Below are positions 10,601-23,200 of a stretch of DNA of 64,000 bases, piece by piece. Made by a program: the position numbers and the translations under genes. Within the stretch, counting starts at the first letter, position 1. Every line of letters starts with the position of its first letter. The notes under the pieces were generated by a model. The model saw only the letters and a list, made by a program, of their open reading frames with translations, did no database searches and was not told the DNA's origin. The DNA is from Ascidia mentula. Taxonomy: Eukaryota > Chordata > Ascidiacea > Phlebobranchia > Ascidiidae. The DNA lies in assembly GCA_947561715.1 (NCBI GenBank), contig OX387198.1, positions 10,726,001-10,790,000 of the forward strand, written 5' to 3'.

Positions 10601-13600
10601 TTGAAACGTCTGCGTAATGGCCAACGTATGCTTGATTTTTCTGTTTAAACCACTCACGTTATTTGGTATCCTCAATTCCCAAGCAAACAGCTGATACTGT
10701 GTAGGTTTTAATCAGAATTTTTGTTTTAAAGTTCCTTGCCTGCATGACAACCTCAAGCTCATCCACGGATAAACTTGCATTTGACGTTGGGCTCACCAGT
10801 GACGATACGGGTTGGTCACATCATATATTTAGCTTGAAAGTTCCACTTCAGCCAAAAAATCTTTTTTTTCACTTTGAGCTTTCTTGTGTAATGCTTTAAG
10901 ACAAAATCTTCATCCGCATCTAAAATTAACAAAACATATAGTTTGCTTCTACTCAGTGGCCATTAAAATTTCGTTTTCATCAAAAGGGGATAAATTGCTC
11001 TTCTGTCGTTAAATTGTAAACTTACAACAGTGGAAATTTATAACAGGTGAAAGCTGCTGGTGGACTGTGCACCCAACATCCAAGCAGAGATCGGAGGGAG
11101 AAAAAGTTCGCGTCGGCGATGACGTCATCTTAATCAGCATTTCGTCCGAGCGATATTTGGTGAGCTCCTTTCTAGCAATTGCCAATGGAAATCTGTGCGA
11201 ATGTGTTTTGAAAAATATCGATTTCAACGCTTATATTTTGCAGCACCTCTCCACAAGTGATAACAAGGGAGCAGTACAAGCCTCCTTCCAACAAACCATG
11301 TGGAATGTGGGGCCCGTGGCATGTGGTGGCGCTAAAGCGCAGGGATACCTGACCGGTGGTGACTCGATAAGAATGTTCCACGGTCACATGGACGATTGCC
11401 TTGCAGTGCCTTCTGGAGAGGATAAACTTCACATGCTGAGGTGATCACCCTGACCGTCCACTTACCTGAAAACATAACCTTGACTTAACTACAAATCTTA
11501 CAAAATCCCTCGACAAGTTCAACAACGAATTTAGAGAAAATTATTTTACCATTCTCACCATGTAATAAAATTACTTTTCCCCAAGTTAATATTTACGCAT
11601 TGATCACGGAAAAACAACTTACTTTAGGTCTTACTATGTGAACTATGTGTAACACATAGGTTTTTAATGTTTAAGTGTTTACGATACTTATTTGAACTGT
11701 CATGGCGGCTAATGTGATTCCTAACTTGCGGTAAAGCCTTAGCTTAGTTCCACACATCCTTGAATATGTACAGAATACTAAGCTTTACCAAAGTACAAAA
11801 CGTATGTTTCAGGTCCGTTATTTACGAGAGCGGAATTGCCGGATCGCATGCTCGCTCTCTGTGGCGACTCGAGCTCGTCAATATCAAGTGGTCGGGAGCA
11901 CACGTCGGTTGGGGACTTCCCTTTCGTTTACGTCACATTACGTCGGGTGCGTTGATTGGTCGACAGCTGCCGTTTATAGATACCTTTAAAGACTTCTGGG
12001 GGTCGTTGAAAGTAAACTATGTATGACTTCTTGCAAGGGACATTTACGTGCTTAGGAAAGAAACTGCTTCTGTCATTCATTCTTGTCTTGGGTAATGCAA
12101 CCCACTTCCTCGCACATACTTACTTTTAAACGTTGTAGAACAAACTTTCTGGGGCTATGGTCTTCTAATTGCAAATCTTTATTTGTTTAAACTTAATCAT
12201 ACGCCATATTCAATTTTTCGCCCCACCAGAGTGAAATAATAAAACAAATAAATAACGTAACAACCTAGATGCGATTAGAAACATATACATACAGTTGCAC
12301 ACGCTGTAAAATGTGTATAAGTTTCACTTAATTTCCTCCCCCTGTATAATCGTCACGGCCCACTGTATAATTGTCACGTACCCATGTTTCGGAAACACTG
12401 GTATAAACCCTCGTAAAAGCATGTGCTTCGCAAACTTTTCAGCATGTTGTAACAAGTATGTGGCTTGGTCCAAGTGGTTGCTGGGAAACTGATCTAACTA
12501 ACGTCTTGGAACTATTTTCAGGCTTGTATCTTTGCATGATGGAGGACCGGACCCTAAGTTTGATGAATGGAGATTCAGCAAATTGCAGTATGGCAAATTT
12601 TTGCTGGCAACCATCGAAGGTAATCGACGATACCTTCCAGTCAATAATTCGTTGTTGTTTCGTCTTCCAAGTGCAGGGTCGATGGCTAAACTATAAGCCA
12701 GGCAATAGGACCTATTAATTAATGCACCGACTGTTATGCTTCCTCATTAGTATGTATGATCGCACTCAAATCCCTAGAGTTCGTTTAGTCAATATAGTTG
12801 CTCTAATTGAAGGTCGTCCTTTATTTTCTTGTCATTTGTCCTTCATTATGGGAGAACAAATATATTTGTTATGGCATGATTTAACATTTTACATAGATAT
12901 TTACTGCTATTCAATACTCAGGACAAACTTGAACCGATTAACGACCAAGAGATAGAAGGAATGGGAACCGCTGAAATAAAATACGGTGATTCCGTTTGTT
13001 TTCTACAACACATTGACACCGGAATGTGGATCACTTACCAGGTAACGTTGTGTCCTTAACCACGTATGGTGAACTCCATATTATGGGGCGTGGGTTCTTG
13101 ACCGGTTGGAAATATCCTACTAGTGGGAAATTTTAGGGCTGTAGGTTATTAATCAGCAACGAAATATTCAAAAGTGGTTGTTATGTTCTGTATTTACTGT
13201 GTATCATATACTTTTTGGAATTGGCCACGCAATGCCGTCAAAAATGTTACAAAGTATAACAGATATTGCAGAAATGCAATAATTAAATTCTTTCTGAATT
13301 TCTGAGTTTGAAAAGTTGAATATTGGTGGGAAAAGGATTCCCTTGAAACTGAAAGTGGAAAATGAGACAAAAAGGTTAAAAACCACTGTTATAGGGAAAC
13401 GTATGAACATAAGGCCAAATTCCTTGTTAATTTGATTGAATAACTTGCGTCTTTCACAGGCCCTTGATTCCAAACCCGGTCGATCCGGATGCAAGGAGAG
13501 GAGGGTAAGTAGATTGCGTTGCTTTCAATAAAACTCAAGTTACTTACTTTTTCTACCTCTCCGAACTAATTGGTTTACTGCAAATAACACTAGGTTCAGT

Positions 13601-14294
13601 GCGCATGTAAACCAGCCGTGCTGGAGGTTTTGTGACTTTTTTTTTTGCAGGCAATCCCCCATCACGAAGGACACATGGACGATGGCGTGACCTTGTCCCG
13701 CTCTCAAACCGGCGAATCACGAACGGCGACAATTATACGAAGGACTGGACACATTTTCACCAGTTTCGTGTCGTAAGTTTTTTAGAAAACGCGAAATATT
13801 AACCCTTTTCAAAACATGTTGTTCTATTTTATTGTTGTGATATGAAAAAAAACACAGCCTAAAGTAGCTCAGAAATTTTATTTTTAACTTTTTGAATGCA
13901 TTTTTAACCTCGTGAATAAATTGTCTCGTCGCTCCCCAATCAATTTAGCGCATAACTAAAAATTTTTAGTTTTCTAAGTGGTTTTGTAAAGTCTAACTTA
14001 CCTGACAATTGCAACAAATCGTTGTTACCCTTTTAGAAGCAACAGATTTTTACAAACCTGCAGCTTGCCAGGTTATTGCATTGACACGGTTACTTGCATG
14101 CTTTTTAGGGCACTGGAATCTCACCATTCAAAAAAGTTTACCAGACCCACACAACCCCATCTTGATGAGGTGGAACAGTGCGTGGAGGACTTGATTGAGT
14201 ATTTCCAGGAAATCGAACAAAAATCTGGTGGAGAGGATGAGCGAACAGACGAACATGAGGACAGGCAACATCGCGCCCAGCAACTTTTAAATAG
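7647..14294 (+). CDS. RYR: RyR exons 1-13: N-terminal MIR region
   Basis: Exons: 7647-7694, 9017-9130, 9490-9579, 10255-10332, 10732-10810, 11047-11159, 11244-11440, 11813-11946, 12522-12619, 12922-13041, 13460-13504, 13651-13772, 14109-14294; residues 1-475. These form the cytosolic N-terminal gating ring, the hot spot for disease mutations in vertebrate RyRs. Landmarks are [13 protein letters not shown] (exon 2), RTLLYGNA (4), [18 protein letters not shown] (6), [15 protein letters not shown] (7), [10 protein letters not shown] (8), [17 protein letters not shown] (10) and [16 protein letters not shown] (12). Intron 1 (7695-9016) is the longest in this block. Exon 13 ends AATAG|GCAAAC, a GC donor required to keep frame into exon 14 (RQDLFQEEG). 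Exon 4 directly after exon 3 gives a shorter linker than vertebrates have; see the candidate exon at 9861-9935. Confidence 0.94.
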
Positions 14295-17200
14295 GCAAAC
14301 ATGTCTTTATTTTGCTCGAATTTGTAACATGAGATTAAATTTGGTTTTACTATAACTACGGAAAATAATTCACCGCACTCGAAACATGTGATTTAAAACA
14401 GTTTTTAGGGTATTTTGTGCAAAAATGCAAATGTGAGTGGTAAGGTGACTTCCAAAATGTTGTGGGTTTCATTACCAACAATTCAAAAAAAAAATTATTT
14501 TTTGTGTAATCTTTAATATTATGAAGTGAAATACTGCACGTTTACAACAAATATTCCTCACGCAATCCCCTGAATTTTGATCACGATGCTCTATTTTTGT
14601 CTGCATTTAGGTGTATTTGTCATTATATTTCCTCGTATTATACTGCAGACAAGATCTGTTCCAAGAGGAAGGTGCCATCGCGCTCACTTTGCAGTGCATT
14701 GATAAGCTAAGTGCCTACGGGGATCCGATCAGCTTCGCTACAGAGTTTGGCAACGAAGCTGGATCCGCATACGAACGTTTGCTCAACTCCATGTATGTGC
14801 TCCTTGCTGCCACCGTGCGAGGGAACCGGTCGAACTGTGCTAAGTTTGCAAAACATTTGGAATGGTTGGTCAACCAGTTGGACGGCCAGCAGGCTACCGC
14901 TGGTGAGTGGTTATTTAGTTATGGCGTATTTAGGTTTCAGTTTTCAGAATAACAGAGATTCGTTAATGACATTTCATATTGGGAAAGAACTTGACTATAA
15001 CCACCAGAAAATAAATGGTTATAATATATGATTGAGATTAAACCGTGTAGTTGCAATTGTGTATTATACAACACAGCATCGCGCGTCGAATTTATGTACA
15101 TTGGGCTTTTTGCCTTTACGTTAATTGTAATAAAATAAAATTCCCGTTTTCTGTGGTCAATATACTGTATTTTGTTTTTCTGCAGGAATATTGGAAGTTC
15201 TGAATGCGGTTTTAACAGATTGCCAAGAAGCTTTAAACCTGATGAAGCCAGAACATATCAGATCCATTATTTCCTTGCTCGAAAAGCAAGGCCGGAACTC
15301 CAGGGTAGATTAAAACGTTTTTATGTGACTGGTTGATACATCATGTGCTATGCATTATGTGGGATCGTAAACTTAATCATGATATCACGAATTTTCAGTT
15401 TGTTATTCCCTTGTCTATTAAAACTATTACAGTTTTGGTGGTAATAAAGGTATATATGTTGGAGCAAATATATATTCTACAATGTTTAAGCATTCCATAT
15501 AACTGACGTAATCACATGGAAGACTGTTCAAAAACGCGTCAACTGTAACACAGGTATTGGAGGTGCTGTGTTCACTGTGTGTGTGCAACGGTGTGGCTGT
15601 GAGACCGAACCAGAATCTTATCTGCGAGACGCTGCTTCCCAACCGAGCAATCCTACTGCAGAGTGCTTTGGTTGATTACATAACCAAGTAAGTCTACGAA
15701 ACAAAAGAAAATGATTAAATATGGCAAAAGATGCTGCACTGATGAGACCATTTAGGTCGTTCTATTGGTTTACTGCAATATGTGTTATACACTGACGATG
15801 TTAGCAGCAACAAATTTAATCAGTTCCAAAAGTTAAGTTCATAAATACTCTTTAAATCGGGTGTAATTAATTTCATCACAGCGTGCAGCCCAACATATTT
15901 ATTGGGGTGAGCGAGTCATGCGCGCAGTACAAGAAATGGTATTACGAGTTGCTGGTGGAACGAGTCGAAGACGACCAGTTCTCGCGACGACCCCACTTGC
16001 GCGTTGGATGGGCCAACTCGACCGGGTATTCCCCCTACCCCGTAGGGGGAGATTACTTTGGAGAGAGCGGAGCGGGGGACGACGCCTACTCGTTTGCGTA
16101 CGACGGGATTAGTCTGTGGACAAGTAAGTTCATTCATGTTTTAAATAAGGCTAAATTAAATCCTTTAAAATTTTTTTTATTTTCTTGGATACCAATAATT
16201 TTTAGTGATGTTTTTTTTTAAAACTTTAACTCTTATCGGCGGTATGTATTTGCCCATTACGATTTGGGCAGTTTGCCGACGCTTAGATCGACATGGGCAA
16301 ATTAATCATAATCTTAAATAACCAAACAGTTTCATTAGCAATGCAATACACCTTTTAATCTTTAAAGGTCATCGTCGTTGTCCCGTCGGTTCCAACAATC
16401 GCCATGTTTTGTCTTCCAACGACGTTGTGAGTTGTTGTATGGACCTCAGTGCTCCAAGCATCTCGTTCCGCATCAACGGTCAACCAGTACAAGGAATGTT
16501 TGAGAACTTCAATCTGACCGGACTCTTTTTTCCCATTGTTAGTTTTTCTGTCGGTGTAAGGTAGGTAACTCAGAATTTGGGGGGGTTGTTAACAATTTAT
16601 CAACATAATTTCGGTGAACTGAGGTTGATTGTAATATGTATTCTACTAGTACTTTTCATTGCCACAGGTTAAGTGTAATGACTGAAAAAAAATGTAACCA
16701 AGATTCAGTTTAAAAAAAACCTGAAATAACTTTTTCCAAAGCACGAAATTCTTTTTATCTGAATCCAACATTACCTATAAACGCACACAGTACAACGTCT
16801 GGTACCAACTGTTTAATAGAACACACAAGTTGAAAATGTTAGAATCACTTTACATTGCTTCAAGGGTTCGTTTTTTATTCGGTGGAGCTCATGGGGAATT
16901 TCGCTTTCTCCCTCCGGTTGGTTTTGCGCCTGCTTACGAGGCTTTGCTGCCCGGAAGACGTTTATATTTGTCGCCCTGCAAGTCATACGGCCAGTTGGCC
17001 AGAGGTCACCTTCTCGGTCCTGGTGCGTCATGGGAACATACAGTGTTTGTGCCAGATGCTGTCAACACGCAAAGTGTAAGTCACGAGTTACATACAATAT
17101 AGTTACGCACAAATTTTGTATAGCAGCCTTAAAATTTAATTCTATACTGGAATGTAACAAGTTAGAAGTAAATTGTTGTGCGTCATGAAATTGATAAAAG

Positions 17201-20200
17201 ATCAATTACATTTGAAAGTGATAATGTTGACACATTTTAACCTTTCAAATAAAAGAATGCCAAATTCTTGTGTTTAATACTTGTATATTCTTGTTAACTT
17301 CTGTCGACAGGTGATCCTCTCTCATAATCTACAAGCTGTCGTACCAAAGCTTGCTGAAGGAATACACGAGTTATGGGCGATGACTAGAATCCAAGGAGGA
17401 TGGGCTTACGGGACGGTAAGAATCAGGTTTCTCTGAAGATTTTTGGCACTTTTAGAATGTCGGCTGTTGAGAACTTTTTGTCGCTCGTTCTACGTTTCAA
17501 CGGATTTGCAACACTGACAAACTCTACCATCTACTATGACCTTTATATATGTTTACAAAAATATAACACCGGATTCTTGCGTTTGCAGTATGTCTGAGAT
17601 AACCAAAACTCACAGTCATAGTTTAGGCGAAATACAACTTATTGCTTAGTTGTGAAAACGCAAAAACGCAAAAACGCAAACAACTTAATTGCGAAAACGC
17701 AAGAAATCCGAAATACAACAAACTCTACCATCTACTATGACCTTTATATATGTTTACAAAAATATAACACCGGATTCTTGCGTTTTCGCATCTTATCGAG
17801 GATAAACTTTGCAGGTTCGAGATGAACAGAAAAAGCAAAATCCTTGTCTGGTGGAATTCGCTCGCCTTCCCGAGCAGGAACGCAATTTCAACCTGACGAT
17901 GTCTTACGAGACTCTGAGGACGATCATTGCTCTCGGATATCACGTGGGAATGGCTGACGAGGACGCCGAATACAAATTAAAACGTTTGAAACTACCCAGA
18001 AAGTACGCAAAATGTCTTAATAATCGTGCGCTTGACAATGGCAACGTGAACTATGGCGCGAATGGTTACAACATAATTAGCAAAATATTTCTAATTTAAT
18101 ACCTTACGCTAAAAACTACAGTGGGTCAAAATGTATGTGTATAAATTGTGAGTTTTTCACTGGTATATTACTCAATACTGATGTTGGTTTGTCTAAACAG
18201 CTACATGATGGCGAGTGGCTACAAACCAGCACCGATCGACCTTTCCCACGTTCGTCTCACTCATCAGATGGAAGATCTGGTTGAGAAGCTCGCTAACAAC
18301 GCACACAACGTGTGGGCGAAGGAGAGAGTGAAGCAGGGTTGGACGTACGGAGTGCACCTGGTCAGTGTTGTTTGAATGCATGTTCGTTCGTAATACCTTG
18401 AACGTTGTGTTGTTTCAAACTTGGTTGCTTTGAAGGATGTTGGGAAGAAGAGAAACCCGCGATTGGTACCGTTTTCGCTTCTCGATGAACTTGCCAAACA
18501 AAGCAACAGGTTAGATTTTGTCATTGAACATTTGAAAAATACATTGCGGGAGAGTTTCTCGAGAGATTTTTAAGCAGTAGAATTTCTTACCGCAAGCACG
18601 TGAACATTCTTGTGGACCCTTACATTTTATACTTTTGTAGTTTGTGCGATAGTCTTGTGACGCTGTTGGGTAGCACTGTGGTAACAATGCATCCGGGCAC
18701 AGCTGTAGTAGTTATGTTTACTTTGACTGTTTTCGTAGCAACCACCTTTTCTTGAATAAAACCTCCGGCGTGTGTTATTTGCGTGTGATTGTTATTTCCA
18801 GGAACTCGATCCGTGAACTTGTTCGCACACTGATTGGCCACGGTTACATGATCGAACCTCCAGATGATCGCCTTAAGAGAATGGATCGAAGTGAGCTTTA
18901 TGTTATTGTTTGCTGGCCGCTGCTAATGTTAACAACTGTAAAAACTTAACCCCACATTTCCAGTCTTGTGTGCATTGTGTCAAGTTGTCAAGTTTTATCT
19001 ACTGCGTCATCTAAACGAACGCTTTTGCTTATAGGTCGATGGTTATACAAAACAATGCGACAATTTTATGAACAATGCAATTCAATGCAAGTGCTTCTAT
19101 ATTGCAGGCGCAAAGAACCATGTCCAGCATAACCGCATGAGGATTTACAGAGCTGAGAAAACGCACGCAGTCAACAGCAACAAGTGGTACTTCGAATTTA
19201 CGGTAATAAGACGAGCAATTTTGCAAACATGGTTTTAATGAGTTTTTCTTGATATATTTGGAACATGATGTTGTACAATCTTGTTTCAAAGATTGAGACT
19301 CCGGGAGATGTTCGTGTGGGGTGGGCGCGACCGGAATGCTCGGCTTGTGTCGATCTTGGTACAGACGACCGCGCTTATGTTTTCGACGGAGTCAATGTAA
19401 GTTATATATGTTAATGTAAAGATTATCAATTCTTCCTGCATGTGTCATTTGTCGAATAATTTTTGGTCATTTGAGAATCATGGCTGTTTCGGATGTTTCT
19501 GGCAGTAAATTTGTTGAGCTACTGTTTATACTTACCCATTTGTGAAGGCGCTCAAATGGCACTGCGGGTCTGAAGGCTTCGGACAACACTGGCGAGTCGG
19601 TGACGTCATCGGATGTTTGCTTGATCTCAATGAACGGACAATTTGTAAGAGAAAGAAAAGTTGTTAGGTGTAGCCTTTGAACAAAATTTAAGGTTTTCTA
19701 CCAAGATGTCTATGACTTATTCTCTTCGTCTATGACTTATTGAAATGAGTAACGGCATTTTTTCATCTCCTTTTCAGCATTTACTTTGAATGGTGAGATT
19801 CTGATCGACAGATTTGGTCAGGAGTTTGCGTTCAACAACCTCCCTGCTGGGATATTTCTTGTTCCTGCTGCAAGTCTCAACACGGGGCAAAGTGGTTTGC
19901 TCAATCTTGGACAGGTCTGCTGTACTCAGCCAAATATTTCGCTTAGTTTTTTGTTACGTTTGCAAGGAGAAACAGACAGAATGCTCAAACCCATCTTACA
20001 TCATGAAGAATTAGATTATATAAAACAATATACAGTATTGTAATATAACAGAAAAGATCAATGATTTCCTTTTGCTATGGAAATAAGTTTTACATTTTTA
20101 GTGAGTTAAGTCCATTATCCAATTTCTTTTAAATCACTAAGAAAATGCACAAAATCACTGCATGAAGTAACGACTGTTTTTGGGGGTTTAACAGGATCCC

Positions 20201-23200
20201 ACAAGTTTTAAATACTTCGCAGCAATGGGTCTCCAGGAGGGCTACCAACCTTTCGCTGAGTAAGAACCTCAAACAACCATTATTTTAGCGTAAAGTTTCC
20301 TAACGATGATTGTTTTGAATGTGCAGGGGCATGCGTTCCCAAGTTGCCATCTGGTTTACAAAGAATCTGCCTTGTTTCGTCACCGTAGATGAAACCAGCC
20401 GTGACGTAGAAGTAATTCGCATTCCGGCAAGGTAATGATTAATTTAAATTTTTACTCTCGTGCATGTAAGGATTCGAGCCAACGCTTAATATAAATTTCA
20501 TATTGATGCTCCATGTTTTTTTCCGTCTTTCACATTCCTAGCCCTATTCCTGCAAAGTTTACCAGCAAAGCAAACTGACCAACTATATATTTTCTTGTGC
20601 TTTCGTTTTTAGCTGTTGCAAAATTTAATTTATGGTGTATTTTATTTTGTTCATTTTCTATAGCAATCACAAGCCGCCAAGGTTGAAGGTGATTAACCGC
20701 CGATTAATAGCTGCTTCCAGCAACCTCTCACAACCTGCAGACTGGCTTTACACGAGGCTAAATATGCCAGTCATGATGGGCGAAACTTTTACTAAAAAGT
20801 AAGCAAAAAAACTCATAATACAAGTGCGTACTTTGTAAACCGTACGTTAATAAGTTGATAAATTTCACCCATGAGGTTTTAATATTGTCAATAATTCATT
20901 CATTAAGTCATATGGTATATTGTTTCAAGCTGGAGAAGATACCGTTAATAGAGAGTACTGCGTACATATTTAAAATAATCGTAACTTACATTTCTTGGCT
21001 TATTTCCATTTTGTTTATTTACTTTTTGTTCGATGATTCCTGCTTTGTTCTTTCCTTCTCGCGATAATTCATCCAACTTTCTTTCGTATTTTTTCTGCTT
21101 TCCTTGGAATTCTTCCCTTCACAGTTCAGGCCGCATCATCAATATCTTCACTGAAAGCGAGTCGATGTTGGACGACGGTGAGCAAGATTTGTCGTCTATG
21201 CGTTTTGTGGTGTCCTTGTTTTTCTATCAATTGTTCGCTGGATATTCTTTAAACCGCAACGTGTTACCCAGATGTCGATGGGGATTTTGAGGTTTTGCGC
21301 AAGACTGCCCGTGGTGGTTTAACTGGGGTGAATGGTGGAAAACACCACGAACGTCAACAACAACATCATCACCATCATCATCACCTCGGTACTTCAACGC
21401 TGCCAATACCAGGTAGAGTCGTTAATCCAATAGACAAATGTGGATTGGATTCTCGTAGATTTCTCTATGTCGTTCTCGGGCCTTTGTAGCGAACTGCTCA
21501 AAGGAACTATTGATAAAACCATTTTGTAGCGTTATTATCGTGATTGTGATAAACTTTGTGTAATTTCTATGAGCGGATTGTTTTCCAAAGTTCTCCCAGT
21601 TTGTATCTCGTTTCTGTGATCAGTCAGCCGTGTTTTATTGTTAAGGGATAAAAGTTTCCAAATTTCACTTCCGCTCCAAGTCGTCCGCAACCGCCCAGAC
21701 TGCAAACAACACCCCAGCCAAATCACGACTGACGGAGGAAGTCTTGCCCGACCAATACACCGACGTTTTGTACAAGAACGACATCGACCAGGTGATAAGC
21801 ACGAAATGACGATGTTCTGTGTCATATTTATTCACAATACCGGAATTTTTGTGTTGGCCAAAACGTTCTCTTTCTTTTCAACAATTTTTTTTTCGTTCAG
21901 CTTCTCCACTCCACTCAGTATTCTTTCACTGTACGGGTATTTCCCGATCAGGAGCCGGGCAGTGTTTACGTGGGTTGGGTGACGTCGGACTTTCATTGGA
22001 ACCTTGACCAATTCCGCCAGGACAATATTCCCTCTGTCACACTGACTCTTGGCGACGACAAGGGAAAAGTGAGCGAGAGGTGAAAAAAAAACAGGAATTT
22101 TTCCGACAGTTTGCTTAGACGCGTTTTTTAAACTTCAACTAATATTTCTACAGCATAAAGCGATCCAACTGCTACGTGATCTGGTGCGGCGACCTTCACC
22201 AGCATGTGGCCAACGGCCAATCGAATAACGGTTTGCTGGTCACGTGTATGGTCGACATAGCAACAGGCTTGCTCACTTTCAGCGTCAACGGGAAAGATCT
22301 TCACCTATTCTACCAAGTAGGAAAACTACCTTACAATTTTTTTCGAGCATTTTAAATTAATCAAAAACTATTTTGTTTGAAGGTTGAGCCAGGCGTGATG
22401 CTATACCCGGCTGTTTTCGCTCTGCCCACTGCGCAGTCTGTTTTCCAGTACGAACTTGGGCGGTCTAAGGTAATGTTGTGTTTTAAAATTCCTTAATTCC
22501 CTTATTTCGTCGTTTTTATCTTGTCCGATCATCCTGACACAAAACCTTGGTTAGCTAAAGCATTAACTTCATCCCGCGACTTTAAAGTTTTGACATTATG
22601 TTAACGTGTGTTTCTAACACAGGAAAAAATCGTTATTATAAAAAATTATACATAAAAAAATAAGATGCATTTTCTCAAGATCTCAAGATAGTGTTTTCGT
22701 TTAGAATTGTATGCCGTTGTCTGCTGCCTTGTTCGAGTGCGAGCGAAAAAACGTCATCCCTCAGTGTCCACCGCGATTGGTCGTTCAAGCACTAGCGCGG
22801 GTCACGTGGACGCGTATGCCGACACGCTTGATTAACGCCGAATGTCGTCGTGAGTTGGATCGGTCGAAGGGATGGAGTGCCGAGCTTAAGAAGATCGATT
22901 CCTACGGCGATGCTTGTAAGAGATTGCGCAATTTATCCGGCAATTTGTCAAAACATAATTGTGGTTTTGGGTGGAAATATTGTTGAGTTTAACAATTATA
23001 TACCGAAGATATAAAACGAAATAATGGCCAGCTTTTGTTTATAGTTATTCGGTATTTACCATGTGACGCTGGCTTGTCACAATAGAAGGAACGTATAGAG
23101 AGCACATCCAAAGCTGTTGGCTGTAGTTGATTCGTAGTGAAAGTTCTCACCCTGTACAACTATCTTGATTCTTCAAAATTTAGTTTATAAGAATGGCCGC

